Assembly: GCA_038503065.1 (NCBI GenBank)
Contig: JBCAMK010000011.1
Span: 186,001-250,000 of the forward strand
Direction of reading: 5' to 3'
From: Paragyromitra xinjiangensis
Taxonomy: Eukaryota > Ascomycota > Pezizomycetes > Pezizales > Discinaceae
DNA length: 64,000 bases
Made by a program: the position numbers and the translations under genes. Positions 21,074 through 33,600 of this stretch are shown here, in pieces (position 1 is the stretch's first letter; every line of letters starts with the position of its first letter). Under the pieces are notes generated by a model, which saw nothing but the letters and a program-made list of their open reading frames with translations, ran no database searches and was not told the DNA's origin.

Positions 21074-22086
21074 CATCAGCAAAAAAAAAATGTCGCCCCG
21101 ACACTTTCCTGTCTTCTGGAAGGCCATATTCCGCCCGCTGCGTTTGTGGCCTTCCAGATCGCCTAGGCGAGCTGCTCCAAGCGCTGGCCTGTGTGGGCGC
21201 AGGCTGCACAGCGCTCCGGCCTCCTGGCGCTCGGCTGCAGCTTAGCTGCGACCACCCGCACCCGGATGTGGCACTTAGCGAAATCCAGCAGGCTGCCCGA
21301 TCGATTTTTTTCTAAGTCCCTGAAACTTCGGGACTTAGCAAAATTCACCTCGCCTCCCCCCAGGCACTTAGCGATTTTCAAAAATCTCCAGGTCGCTTAG
21401 TCATCGCTTAGTAGTCGCCATGCCGTCGCCAAAGCAACGCCTAATAAGACACCAATCTCCACCTCTCCCGTCCTTCCTACTATTGCTTCCCCTATTCCCT
21501 CCCACCCATCCCCTATTCCCTCACACCCATTCCCTACCTCGCTGTACCATAGTACTTCGCTAACATCATGACTTTTAAATTTTCAAAGTCTTAAAGCTCT
21601 GCTTGCAAAGAACCTCCTAAGTAACGTCTTGATTCCGTTTATTTGACTCCCGCTGATATGCCTCCTAGACTCGCTTCGATCCGCTTCCTCTGCTTCCGCC
21701 TAAGCGAGCTCAATATGCTGATCGATTCGCTGCTGCAGCCTCCGCTGCCTCCACCATATGGTCGATTCGCTGCCTGAGCTTCCGCCGCCTCCGCCACAGC
21801 TGCAGCAGCCTCCGCTGCCTGCGCCATATGGTTGATTCGCTGCCTGAGCTTCCGCTGCCTCCTGGAGGTCGTCGATCTGCTGCCTGAGCTTCCGCCGCCT
21901 CCGCCACATGGTCGATCCGCTGCCTGAGCTTCCTCCGCTTCCGCCATATGGTCGATTCGCTTCCTGAGCTTCCGCTGCCTCCTGGAGGTCATCGATCCGC
22001 TGCCTGAGCTTCCGCCGCCTCCGCCACATGGTCGATCCGCTGCCTGAGCTTCCGCCGCCTCCGCCACATGGTCGATCCGCTGCCTG
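21074..22086 (-). mobile_element. CATCAGC element, 40-nt type, inverted copy truncated by gypsy3
   Basis: Begins CATCAGCAAAAAAAAAATG and is the reverse complement of the 14424-15922 region: tail at 21074-21410, then 40-nt repeats at about 21709-22086. The gypsy3 LTR starts inside the array. The missing half is not found beyond the right LTR of gypsy3. Confidence 0.75.
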
Positions 22087-22789
22087 TGTAACGGGTACGC
22101 CGTTACTGCCTCCAGTATGTGAGTAGATCAGGGCCGGACTGATGGGACTGTAGGAGCCTGCATCGGTGGGGTTGCTTCCACATGCAGAGAGCTACCGCGT
22201 CCCACTGATCTGGTTGATACAGAGGAACCGCATGTGCGTCAGCTGACGAGCTGGAAGCACATGGACGGCTGCATCTACCACTCCGAGGAAGTGGTAGAGT
22301 TCTGAATCAACCTGTGCAGTATGCATCAGCGGAAGCTGATAGGCAACGCACTGGCAGCGCTATCTACTAGTAAAACACATGCGGATTAGACTGAACTGCA
22401 CCGTGCATGTAGGACTGCAGTGTGCAGGACTATGCCGGTGGTTCATAGAGTCTAGAGTGGTCAGATTGCTAATGGAGGTGCGGCAGCTCTTGAAGCATAG
22501 CCCCCGGAAGTACGGAAGGTCTTCCGGAGTAGAACACCAGTCCATTTGGCAATAGGACTCCGGGTCAAACCCAGTCCCCCACTAGAGCACGGCAGAGCGA
22601 GGACTGCGGAACGCAGGTGTTAAATACATCGCGAATGCTCCACCCTGCTGCTCTGTTCTTCAAGCGATAGTTGAGCCCTTAAGATTCTTGAGTAGTTTGC
22701 ACGAAAAGAATCGGATTCTGAACCTGATCTATATCCATTTCGCAACGGCCGTACACCTAGCCTATCTACCTAGGCCTACCCCCGTTACA
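22087..22789 (+). repeat. Gypsy3 5' LTR
   Basis: 703 bp, TG...CA. Followed by GTAGAATCTTATTTCTC, where the primer-binding site should start; tRNA not assigned. Confidence 0.92.
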
Positions 22790-23025
22790 GTAGAATCTTA
22801 TTTCTCTACCTCACCTTCAGAATCACTTCCTGTAGCCCACCGGTACATGAGTTGGCTTTCGATCCTCTTCAGCTGTTTGAAGAGGAAACCTTCGATTCCT
22901 GACCACATCTATTGGCAGGAGACCTACCCTGAGTGGCTGGACGAGCAGTATCTGCGAGATCACTGTTCCAGCACCAGTACAATCGAACTACCGGAACAAG
23001 CACTCCTTTACACCAAGCTACAGCA

Positions 23026-24656
23026 ATGGCATCACGTTCTGGACAATCCTCCAGCCGCAACACCCCTGCGTTAGGAGCCCCCGCTCCTCCCCTTCAGATT
23101 CAATGGGAGAAGAAGACGCTGGCGGTTGGAGATGGAGAAGATGCACAGCTAGTCAAAGCCCCAAAGACAACCCTCGAGAAGTACATCCCAGGTGTCCAGA
23201 CCAACTGGACAGACCGGTCCAAGGTCACCATCGCTGAGTTCTTTGAGCACTACCAAGAGCACATGAAGAGCTACATTAACAGCACGGTTGCCCAGGCAGG
23301 ACATGCCTTACGGATGCTAGAGGAACGGCAGTCAGCTGAGCAGACCCTCATGAAGGATGCCATGAACTACCTGAACGATCAGGCCCAACACCTACAGCAG
23401 CGAGTGCAACACCTGCTGCTGTCAAGAGACGAACTAAGCGGAACGGAACCTATGGACCTAGATCTACCGGAGCAGGCTGCTCCACCGGACTACCTAACCA
23501 TTGTGCAGGAAGCTATCCGGAGTGGACAGCTACACATCAAGGCTCCGGAAGAAAGGGTAGGAAGGCCCAGGTCTAACACTACGTTCCCTTTAGAGTCCTT
23601 TCCCCTACCACTCGCACCCCCACCTCCAGCACCACAACCTCGACGAAGGGCACGAAGCCAGGCTCCTATAGACGAGTCCTGGATGCCCCTCGGCCTTTCT
23701 GGCGGATCCAGAACACCCCTACCCCCTTCACGCGGCTATGGTTCGAGTACCTGGGGACTCGGAGGATCTCAGCGCTCTGGTGGTGGTGGTTTGCCTCCTG
23801 TAACCCCTCGGGGTACAACAGGACGGACACCACAGAGAACACCACCTGCTAATTCACCTCCGCCCCCCTTCGACCGGCCGGCAACACCAAGGGAGGAGAA
23901 TAGAGGAGAAGGAGAAGCAGCGGGCAACGAAGGAGATAATGGTGGACAAGGAGGAGGTGGAGGAGGAGGCAGAAGGGTAGGAGGAGGTGATGGTGGTGAC
24001 CCGGATTCCAGTGATAGTGAATCTGAACCTGAGGGTGCAGATCCTAAAGCCTGGAAGAGGTACTACCATCGCAAGATGAGGAAGCAGGAGAAGAGGATGA
24101 TGGAGATGATGGCCACGATGATGGGAGCAGGCGGCGGCATGTCAAATGCTGCCAGCAGGACCCGAGAACCCAAGGCACCACAGCCTGCTAAGTTCAAGGG
24201 AGAAGCCCATGATGTCAACCGTTTCCTGCGCCAGTGTGAGAACGTCTTCTCGATAGAGGCATCCTCCTTTCAACAGGACGTCATGAAGATCCGTTATACT
24301 GGTAATCTCCTGGAAGGCAACGCAGTGCTCAACTGGTATGAGGCCTACTATAACCTCATCGACCAAGGAGCAGCTGATAGGGCCGCAGGGCGTCCAGTAG
24401 TCTTGGATGCTCACTGGTTCTCTTGGGCCACCTTCACGCTTTCGTTTCGGTCTTCGTTTGGGGATAGAGTCACCAGGGAAGAGGCGGTAGCCAAGTGGGA
24501 TAAGCTCTCACAGACCGCCGGTATCGATGCCTTCTTGGACCAGATTGTGCAGTTGATGTGGAAAACAGGCTATAGCGGCGAGGTAGTGGATGATAAAATA
24601 TCCCAAGGCCTCAACGCAGAGTTAGCCCTCGATTGGGCTAAGGTAGCTGTTAAACC
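23026..24656 (+). pseudogene. Gypsy3 gag, 5' part, interrupted by solo LTR
   Basis: Chosen start is ATG 23026 (MASRSGQSSSR), in a better context than the upstream codon at 22933, which is still in leader sequence. A long proline/glycine-rich middle is followed by a retrotransposon-gag capsid segment (DVNRFLRQCENVFSIEASSF, GNAVLNWYEAYYNLI). The frame is intact to AVKP at 24656, where the solo LTR enters. Reading on gives only a dozen foreign codons and a stop at 24693. The remaining gag resumes in frame at 25702. Confidence 0.85.
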
Positions 24657-25696
24657 TGTAAGACCGGTACTTCGCACCACTACTGAATTCTAAGCGAAGC
24701 TTTAGATAGCTCTCTAGACTCTGTAACTCGACCGGCTACTATCCGTAGCACAATACCCGAGCGCACGTCCTGACAACTTCTTATGAACCGCACAAAGGCA
24801 ACGATAGTTTAAGCGAGATAAGGGTCGGGGCTGTTCCGTTGAAAGAACTTTCTCAATAGGAAGGACACGAGTGTTGAAGCGCGAAGCTATGCTAAACAAC
24901 TCGATACGATGGAGAATTTATCACGGAACAAAGTATGTTGGTAACAAAATAATATTGATAAGGCTCGTTAACTTATCGATGATGATCGACTCGGAATTGA
25001 CGTCCAATGCAAGAGTATTTATATCCCGTCCTCTTTACTACTGTGTGTTCTTTGTAGCTTGGGTCGACGGACTAAACTATCTCCTATTACAAATTGAACT
25101 AACTCGCTTATCCATTTATCCGACATCCTATCGCGGCTCGATATCTCCAACTTCCGACGCTTACCCCTCGTTCAGTAATCCTCAGATCGCCTCGGTTCGA
25201 CGTGGCGATGATATGGTTGCGACGGTTGCGTTCGCCCGATCGAGTAGGTGGTTACACGATATCGTTTTGTTGCGACAGCTGGTGTTTGGAGCCCCGTAGC
25301 GCGGGCAGGAGACCTCTGATGACTAATCCGAATACCCCACGTGACTCGGCGCCCCAAGTTGCCCTATGAAGACCTCTCATACATACCCTCCGGGTCACGT
25401 TCCGCGGGAAGGGCGCCGTTGACGACCAAAGGGTTACTTTTAGTCTCCGGGACGCGGATATTTTGCGGGTGTCCCCCCTTCTCGATCTACTCGCTGCTGA
25501 AGGCAGGGTAACGGCCGGGTAACCGGGGAAGGCAGGGTAACTGCCTGGGAATAGGCTGGGAAGGCCAATATCGCAACAGGCAGCCACAGAGGGGTCCAAC
25601 GAAGACGGGAAGGTGACCAAATGGAAGGTAGGGTAACTCCCTATGTAGGTAGGGTAACAGGGAGACCACTGCACGCCTATAGCCATAGGTATAACA
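24657..25696. repeat. Solo LTR (1040 bp) in gypsy3 gag
   Basis: Starts TGTAAGACCGG and ends GGTATAACA. It is flanked by the 5-bp duplication AAACC (24652-24656 and 25697-25701). Removing it with one duplication rejoins gag in frame (A-V-K-P-T-S-L-H-E-R). It has no internal coding region and shares no sequence with the three gypsy LTRs here, so it represents a fourth LTR family. Confidence 0.85.
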
Positions 25697-25701
25697 AAAC
25701 C

Positions 25702-26285
25702 CACCTCTCTCCATGAGAGGATTCAACTAGTCCGGCACATGGGTCATGTTCTTGAGAGATACAAGAAGACAAGGCCCCCGGAGCGAAAGGAAGAGAAGAA
25801 GGGAGGTGGTGAGAGTAGTGGAAAGAAGAGGGGTGAGCAGAAGGGTCAGAGTACCGCTGCTACCTCTGATAGAAAGGCCGCTGGTGAGAATAAGACTCCG
25901 CCAGCGAAGAAGGATAAAGCTGTGGAGCTAAAAGGTATGTCTGAGTACTACCTTCCTTTAAGACAAGTACCTGACTGACCCGTCCGCATTCACAGGAATA
26001 CCAGAGAGTATCCTGGCAGAGAGGCGTAAGGCCGACGTCTGTTTAAAGTGCGGAAAGAAGGGCCATTCATGGGGAAAGTGTTGGACTCAGGTTCCTGTGG
26101 TAGCTAGAGTAGCAGCCACGAGGAAGAGGAAGAGAGCAGGAGAGCTAGAAGCCTCTGCTGTTCCACCGGAGTCTAAGAAGGGAAAAGCAGCCGCAGTAGC
26201 GGCAGTCCATAGTCCTGTTCCTCTCAAGGCAGAGCCTGAGAGATTGTTTGTAGTAGATGAGGATAGTGATCCTGAGATCTACTAG
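25702..26285 (+). pseudogene. Gypsy3 gag, 3' part with spliceable intron and zinc knuckle
   Basis: Exon 25702-25934 continues gag (HERIQLVRHMGHVLERYKK, then a Lys/Glu-rich stretch). A 61-nt sequence at 25935-25995 has donor GTATGT, branch-like CTGAC and acceptor CACAG. Splicing joins K|GIPESILAERR in frame and leads to the zinc knuckle CLKCGKKGHSWGKCW and a stop at 26285. Without splicing the frame ends at 25978, before the zinc knuckle. Confidence 0.75.
25935..25995 (+). other. Candidate intron within gypsy3 gag
   Basis: GTATGT...CTGACTGAC...CACAG, 61 nt. Splicing is needed to read the Gag zinc knuckle in frame. Confidence 0.65.
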
Positions 26286-26483
26286 ATAGCCGTTCATTAG
26301 TCTTAATATCATCTCGTTCATACAACAGTTGTACTGAGGAGGCCTGATAGGCCGAAATCGCTGGATCGATATGCAACTTCTCCTAGTTAATACCCAGCTC
26401 AGAACCATAATCGATACCTGCACAGAAACCTGCTCAACGATCATTGACATCGTTGGTTGCACTAGTATCACAGTACAACAGTC

Positions 26484-27149
26484 ATGTCCACAGGCTACAC
26501 CCCATACAATGACGGCATGCGTAAGACCTTGTCCGAGAGACAAAAGGCAAAGCGTCAGCGAAGCCATAGCCCTAGTGGAAACCCACCATCGAAGAGAAGA
26601 CTAGAAGAACCGCCAGCACAGCCAGTACATGGTCAGAGGCCTATACTGAAGGCTGAGTTGAACTGGAAGGTGCGGAAGCATATCAACAGGTGCCATGGTA
26701 AGTTCCTGTTTGATACTGGCTGCACCGGACCTATCCTCAGCGAGGAGTTTGTAAGGAAGGAAGGGATACCAACGGAAAAGCGTGAGGTTCCCATCCAGAT
26801 GCTTGATGCCCAGGGTGACCTGATGATGGGAGCTGGCGAGTATTTTACTGCCCCCCTAGACATGGTCATGGGCAAGCATGAGGAACTGATCCGTTGGGAG
26901 GTTGGACCTCTAGAGGGAGGCATCTCCGGGTATCTGCCTATCTCATGGGCACAGAAGCACAACCCAGACATCGATTGGCATACCGGCCGCATCCATTGGC
27001 GTTCCGATTACTGCCACAAGAACTGCATCCCCACTGACGTCCACATACAGGTGTGCGAAGACTGGGAGATGATGGCAGAGGACCGGGCCAATGTGCACCA
27101 GATTGGAGCTGCGGTTTGGCATGATCGTCGCGAAAAGCTTGATTTGCTA
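26484..27149 (+). pseudogene. Gypsy3 pol, 5' part: protease
   Basis: Starts ATG 26484 (MSTGYTPYND), 199 nt after the gag stop, so pol may be expressed from its own start. Protease motif FDTGCTGPIL (DTG at 77-79) and the conserved downstream block CHKNCIPTDVH...IGAAVWHDRREKLDLL. The frame is cut at TTGCTA (27144-27149) by the 13-kb element. Only a few foreign codons follow before a stop. The second half is at 40122-43169. Confidence 0.88.
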
Positions 27150-27166
27150 CCACCCGCCTTTTGCGT

Positions 27167-27198
27167 GTTACCATAGCCTTTGACACGCTATGGTAACA
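27167..27198. repeat. Terminal hairpin at the left end of the 13-kb element
   Basis: TGTTACCATAGC and GCTATGGTAACA are perfect 12-bp inverted arms with a 9-nt loop, about 17 bp inside the left end. Confidence 0.7.
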
Positions 27199-27414
27199 AA
27201 AATAGGCGAAATAGGCGAAAACGACCAATCGAGCTTTTTAATGTCTATCAAGAGACAACCAAAAGCATATCCCATGTTTTTCATTTGCTTTGACCGTGCT
27301 TTTACCGTGCTTTCACCGTGCTTTCAATAAGCTTTGACAGCCAATAGGTAAACTATCGAGACCTTTGGAAATGTAACTTGCGCGGCTCCTCGAAGCCATT
27401 CTGTAGATTCCCTG

Positions 27415-27690
27415 TACGCGATGATAGTCCTCTAGGAGCATTCTTGTACGCTGTCAGAGTGAATTGGGGAGGCTTTGTGTACACTTCTGAGCGTGTGTTG
27501 GGAGGCTTTGTGTACGTGATGATAGTCTTTTGGGAGCGTTCTCGTACACTGTCAGAGGGAATTGGGGAAGCTTTGTATATGCTTCGGAGCGTGTTTTAGG
27601 AGGCTTCGTGTACGCGACGATAGTCTTCTGGGAGTGTTCTCAAATCTCTCTAATTGTCATTTCGTATACTACTCTGACGCTGTCAGAGTG
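27415..27690. repeat. Left subterminal repeats with GTCAGAGT
   Basis: About three diverged units of 110-120 nt sharing GATGATAGTC, GTACRCTGTCAGAG and GGAGGCTTTGTGTAC. They end in the palindrome ACTCTGACGCTGTCAGAGT at 27671-27689. Confidence 0.75.
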
Positions 27691-27834
27691 ATACATTGTG
27701 CCCGGAGATTATATTTATTTCTTCTATTCTCTGCTATGCAATGCTATGCTATGCTACGCTAATCTATGCTAATCTATGCTAATCTATCATTCTATTCTAC
27801 GCTGTAATATACTTTCCCCTAAATCCCATTCCCA

Positions 27835-29780
27835 TCAACAGCCGTCACCAGAATCATCGCTATCGTCCGCAAGCAAATCCACCTCCGGGTTCCACACCAC
27901 CGCCGGTTTCCCTCCATCGCCAGTCTCCCATCCCGATAACCTTTTTACCTCCGTTAGTTGGATGCCGAGGATAATTCGCTGCGATTCTTTCGGTATTGTG
28001 TTCCACTGATTGGTATACTCATCGTAGACCCCTTCGCCTTGCAATCAGCTCTGATAATTGTACAATATCCCCCGTCGTGCAGACTCTGACGTGCAGACTC
28101 TGACATGCCGACTCTGACATGCCGACTCTGACGTTCCGACTCTGACGTTCGAATGGACACGGTATACACACAGGCTCACCTTTAAACGTCCCTCCTTCAA
28201 AGTTTTTCCTAAGATACTCCCCGAAGACCAATTGTCAAGAGCGTACCGGATAGCTACTGTCGCCAAAACCAAGGCCACTTAGCTAATCTCGTCGCTATAT
28301 TTTCGGGTGTGAGGTCGGCGTGCATATGTTTTTGCCGTACCAAGCACCGTGAATTACATTAGCGATTGCGAAATGGCAAAACATTTTCTTCGGGACCTGT
28401 GTTCGGGTTAGCACTCTACTGTGATCTGAAGGACGAGCGGTTAAGGAAACTACTGGTAACTCGCCTTTTTCTTCTCATCCGAAAAGTGGAAACGATGACT
28501 GTTATCGCGTATAAGCCTACGAACGCGATTAAGGAGGTCGTCTCCCTTCAATGTATCAAGGCCGTACACCTTACAAACACACTCCCTAGCCGCTTCGGCA
28601 AAGTACCCTCGGGAGGTTGATATACGGTCTGCCAACTTTATGCCAGAGCCTCAGTGTCAGCCTCCACTAACTGCGTACAGGAAAGGAAGGTTGATACCAT
28701 GTGAATTTCGGTATCGCCGATCTCGCTGAGTCGAATCGATCGCCCGATTCCCCATACGCCTCTCGAAACACAGAAACAGCCATCATCTCCTGCACGTCTG
28801 GCCGGGGTAGGGGTTTTCCGTCTGTATTCATAGTACGAATATATCTCTTGCAATTGACCAGTTGGGATTAAGCTCACCTCTATCCCTCAGTGTGCCTATT
28901 TTTCTCTTGTCCCGTGATCTTGCCTCACTAGGCGGGACCGAGTCTGACACCGTCGAGGCCGACCTCCTTTTCGGAAATTGCTGCCGGCATAGCTACCGCT
29001 CCCATTACTATCGTGTCCACTGCTTGAAGACAAATTGGAAACGGAGGACTATCAGTATGAGTAAGTAAATGTCAGAGTAAATGTCGAGTTGAAGCCGATG
29101 CAGGATACATATCCTATTTGAAGGGGATAGCTTACGCCAGGTCCAATAGACTTCCTCACAGGCGGCTGAAATGGCGTCGCAGGTCTATTGCAAGAGTATA
29201 GCAAGTACGGCCCGGAAGAATCATCATCAGCTTCTAGTTGCCCCCAAGTCCTCAAAATCTCCTAGATCTGGGCTTTGCTGAATGCTGGGGAGCGGGGTCT
29301 GGGAGTTAAGTCTAGCTCTCTCGGACTCCGCTGAGCACAAGGCGGATGTTGGGTAGCGGTGACAGCAACTGGAGGAGACGATAGTATGCTCAAGGGCTCG
29401 GTTTGGGGTGTCTGCGAAGGGGGAGGAAGAGTAGGGGGAGGAGGTGGCGGAGTAGGGGGAGGAGGTGGCGGAGTAGGAGGAGGAGGAGGAGGAGGTGGCA
29501 TGGTAGAAGGTTCGAAAGGAGTAGCTGGCACCAAAATGTTGGAACTTGCGAGAACATCTGCCCCCGTCGCCGTGTCAGAGTCGTACTCTGACTGGCTGGC
29601 TGCCTGGCTGTCTGGTAGTGTCAGGGCAGTGGTGGCCCTTCGACGTGTCGACGCGTGACCACCCGAGGGTTTTCTCGAAACTCTGCCACGTCTGCTGTCA
29701 GTATTTGTAGACGACGATGCAGCTGAATTACGCGTCTTTCGTTGTGTATCAGGGTATATTGCTTGACTTTTTGGAGGCAT
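27835..29780 (-). pseudogene. DUF6532-like cargo gene (tentative), probably frameshifted
   Basis: Start ATG 29780 (MPPKSQAIYPDTQRK). The disordered N-terminus has an S/T-rich segment and a long polyproline tract (about 29410-29500). Later blocks read RTWGQLEADDDSS, YFAEAARECVCKVYGL...NRVRRLIRDN, then VALVLATVAIRYALDNWSSG and GIQLTEVKRLSG. The order (disordered N-terminus, Tyr-Gly-Leu block, IAL-x-x-TAI-x-x-x-LDEW-like block) resembles the DUF6532 proteins of fungi, whose function is unknown. An intron at 29049-29135 contains GTCAGAGT motifs. A 14-nt tandem repeat of the same motif (28079-28150) lies within the 3' part. Several blocks are in different frames without clear introns between them, so I treat the gene as decayed. 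Family assignment is from memory of its pattern only. Confidence 0.4.
28079..28150. repeat. 14-nt tandem repeat CCGACTCTGACATG
   Basis: Five consecutive units, each carrying ACTCTGAC, the reverse complement of GTCAGAGT. Confidence 0.85.
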
Positions 29781-31072
29781 GGCGAGGATGTTTAATACAA
29801 ATACAATCAAGGGGGGGAAACAAGGGTGATGGGGCGAAACAGGGGAGTGAAGGCAGTAATGCAAGGCTATGATGGTTGGTAGAAGAGGGAGAGGGATCGT
29901 AAGAAGAAAGGGGGATAGATAAAGGGGGATCCACGGTACTGGGAGGCCTGAGACCCGCGGAGCTGGAAGGATCTGCGACGCTAGGCTCAAGTCGAATATC
30001 ATGTCTTCTCACTCGAAAAAAACCTTCCTATTCCTCCCAATAAATACAAATTTGCAGTACTCCGAGCCCGTCCCCATAGTAAAAGTAAACCCTCCGCCAC
30101 ATAATAAAGATAACCCATGGAAAAAACAGAAACGAAATAAAGAAAACCAAAATATGCCCCCGATACCCGTCCCATACCTATAGTAATATCCTGACAAAAT
30201 AAGAAGGAAACTGATACCCCCGACGGCGCAACTCTGACAGAATAGGAGGTCTGACAAATATCGAGTCAGCCGCCTGTTTCGAGCTCATCGGGCTCCGGAC
30301 AAAACTAGTAAGAAAACGAATACCCATATCCCCCCGATACCCGTACCCGCAGCAGCACCCAGACAAAAGAAAAGAAAACCAATACCCTGTCCCCCGATAC
30401 CCATCCCGTACCCATCCCGTACCCATCCCGTACCCATAGTAATACCCGAACAAAACAAGAAAGAAAACCAATACCCATATCCTAACCGGCGCAACTCTGA
30501 CAGAATAGAAGTCTGACGAGTGCCGAGTCAGTCCTCTATTTCGAGCTCATCTGGGCCCCCGCGTCCAATAATCTAGTCTCTTAAAACCGCTGGAGGTATC
30601 TTGCCGATCAACGTGTCAAAGACCTCGTCTGTGTCTGCTATTAGGCTCTCCATAATTCCCCATGCATATAGCATAGGGCTCTGGCGCTCCCGCTGGGCCT
30701 TCTCGATCAATGTATCGATCGTTTGGAGATTAACTAGACGCTCGGTGTTTTGCTCTTCCTTTTGCCCGATGCGGCGGACCCGACTCCATGCCTGATGCTC
30801 CGATGCATAGGAAAGACCTTGCTCTACCATGATGGTATCAGAAGCGTTGATAGTGAAGATTGATGCCCTCGTTGCTGCAGAGATAGGAGAGGACCAGAAC
30901 GTCGATGTCCTTGGTTTTATTGAATGAATCCTTTATTTTGTCACGATTCTTATTGCTTAGACCACTGTAGACAGCGAAGCAGGTAATCCCGAGCAGTCGA
31001 ACGTACTAGTTTTATGTTAGAACATGATCGAGCGATTAGAAGACCAGGTGGGCCCGACCCGGCCGCCAACAC

Positions 31073-31162
31073 TGACGCTGACGCCAACACTGACACTGAC
31101 GCTGACGCCAACACTGACACTGACACTGACACTGACACTGACACTGACACTGACACTGACAG
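31073..31162. repeat. (ACACTG)n array inside an SNF2 intron
   Basis: About 14 copies of ACTGAC/GCTGAC within the 169-nt intron 31006-31174; on the sense strand it is TGTCAG repeated. Confidence 0.85.
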
Positions 31163-33439
31163 AAGGCTACTTACTTCTTGAATTAGCCATTGCGACAGAG
31201 GCCAATAGACCCACAATATAACCTTCTTCCCGCCCAAAGTGACCAATTCGTGCAATCGATCTTTGAGTCGACCCAATTTTGGACTGCAGAATTCCATTGC
31301 CCGGACCATATCCTCATCGCTCATGTTGGCCATAGATTCCGGGTAGAAATCTGTTCCCCTGTCCGGCATTTGCTCGCGGAACTTCGTCAGCAGAGATTTC
31401 ACCTTCAAACGGTGTGGACGGCCTTCATCCGCCCGGTCCTTGCTGAATAAGTTCTCCGTGGAAAACTCCTCGGCAAAGGAAGCATAGGCAAGCAAAGGGG
31501 ACAATGAAACCAAACGAATATAACGCCAACGGGGGCCAAATTTATGGCCTGGAATTGGCGCTTGCTGCCCTTCTGCTATTGACCTGCCAAAAGAAGCGCG
31601 TCTTCGGGCGTAATTGTCGACTAGGCAGGAATAAACATCCTTGGATCCGTCATTTGCGAACTGCAGGCGAGTGGTGACAGTCTTCATGACGGGTATATCG
31701 ATAATCGACCCACCCGAAACGGAATCCTGCTGACCATCGAGCGGCGGAGTATCAGAGTACGCAAAATCTCTTGCGCATATCCTCCCACTATCCGCAGGAG
31801 TCTGACAAATGTTGCCGCTGGCTCGGGGTGATCATTCCTGTGCGCTGGAGGTGCTGCAACTTCGATGCATTATTGAGATTGCCCCAGATAAAGGCGTTCC
31901 AGGCTTTTGTTGTGCAGTGGACATAAGAGCCATGTGCCTTATAATCCCGGAACGGATCTGCGACAGGAGTAAAGGCTGCATCCAGATTATTTCCGTCCTC
32001 GCTGGGTCGATCAGGGTTTTGGAACCACGCTCCTAACTCGATGTCGTGTTTATTGGCAAACGTATCTGGGGCAGGTGGTCCGATAGCCACTCAGGCCGTT
32101 GTAGGACCCGACATCCCCACCGGAGGTCTGACATGGTACTTACTAGAGGGGTGGCCGTTAACATCCATTTGGCCTCTGGATTTAGCGAGTCCAAATTTTT
32201 TGCCCACATTGCCATGGCATTGTTTGGGTCGCTGCGGGAAAGTAATCCTGTGGTGGGGCTAATGACGCCTGCTGTGGGCGCCGGACACTCGGAAGCGATG
32301 AGCTTCGTCGAGTACTAAACGCTGAAGAAGCAAGTCTTCAGTACCCCAAAATCTTGGCCCCGGAAGTCGCTTGGTGTTCCAACGTTTCATCAACGTTTCC
32401 TTTGTGGTAATGATGACATGGCGCCACGGGAATTTGCTGGCAGAGTTGATTTGGTGCCAAGCCCTCCTATCGAAAAAGTGTTGCCGTAGTGGAGAATCGG
32501 AGTGAGTAGAGTGTTGCTACGAATTGCCTCTTGCCATTCAGAAATCATTGGAACCGGACTAAAGATCACAAACGTCAGAGTCAGTACTGACAGTGTCGAG
32601 TGAGTGTCAGAGTTATTGGTACCAGATTATCAACGTCGGTCCCATGAAGATCTTATCCGGGTTCCGGGGCTTCATATCTCCCTCCTTGAGTGTCCCTTCC
32701 CTTTTGGATCGTTCGTAGGTCCCGAGAGCCTGCTGGTAGAATTCCGTAGTCAAGTTTTGCTGGACCCGACGTGCTTCGTACTCATGAGCTTGAATACACA
32801 GTAGTCCCAGCAGTGTCATTGTCTGGTTGGTCCGAGTCAGGAATAAGAAATAATATCAGAGTGATGTGGAACGGTTTGATTGAACACTTACTTTACCCGT
32901 GCCACAGTCATCAGCGAGAGTCCCCCATTTGCTAAACCCTCTTCCTTTTCCTTCATCCAATTGATGCCGATTATCTGGTGGTCCATAAATTTGAATGGAG
33001 GTTTGATCAATGGAAAAGCCCGTGTCGCCGGGTCTATGCCCAAGGCAGTGAACGACTCTTGGAGATTCTCCCTTTGGAAGATCTCGTTATCCAGGATTCT
33101 GTGCAACCTAAATTAAACGCCGACTGTCGAGTGTACTGTCAGAGTGGGTTGTCAGAGCATGACTCGTACCATTCAACACTAGCTGTATCTCCTTCGGCGT
33201 CATCGGGCCCTTCCTTCCGAGAATCATCTCCAGTCTCACCAAGAACTATTTTATCGAATGGAGCGGCAATTAGATCAAAGTCGGCATCTGTGTTGATCAG
33301 AACCTTCGGCCTGGGTTTAACCTGGCTGTCAGGCCCGCCCGGCCAATGCCGGTGAGACGCCAGCGTGGGTTTCACTATTTCACCGATATCTGGTTCCGAC
33401 TGCGAACTGGCCGAATCTTCGCTGCTATCCGCCGGTGGG

Positions 33440-33600
33440 TTATCCCCTCCCCCCTCCTCCCCCTTCCTCCCCCCTTCCTCCTTCCCTTCCTCCCCCTCCC
33501 CTCCTTCTGCTTCCCCTTCCCTCCAGCTGCGCCCTGATCCTCCCCTCCCCTCCCTTCCTCCCTCTGCTTCCCTTCCCTTCAGCTGTGCCCTGATCTTCTG
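33440..33600. repeat. CT-rich low-complexity tract in the SNF2 N-terminal region
   Basis: Polypyrimidine sequence (CCCCTCCTTCC variants) that reads on the minus strand as Gly/Arg/Glu-rich peptide. Confidence 0.7.

Noticed and set aside
22360..23074. Small frames in and after the gypsy3 LTR, including an apparent 586-codon frame starting at 22933
   Set aside because: LTR and leader sequence. The gag frame is real, but its initiator is better placed at 23026.
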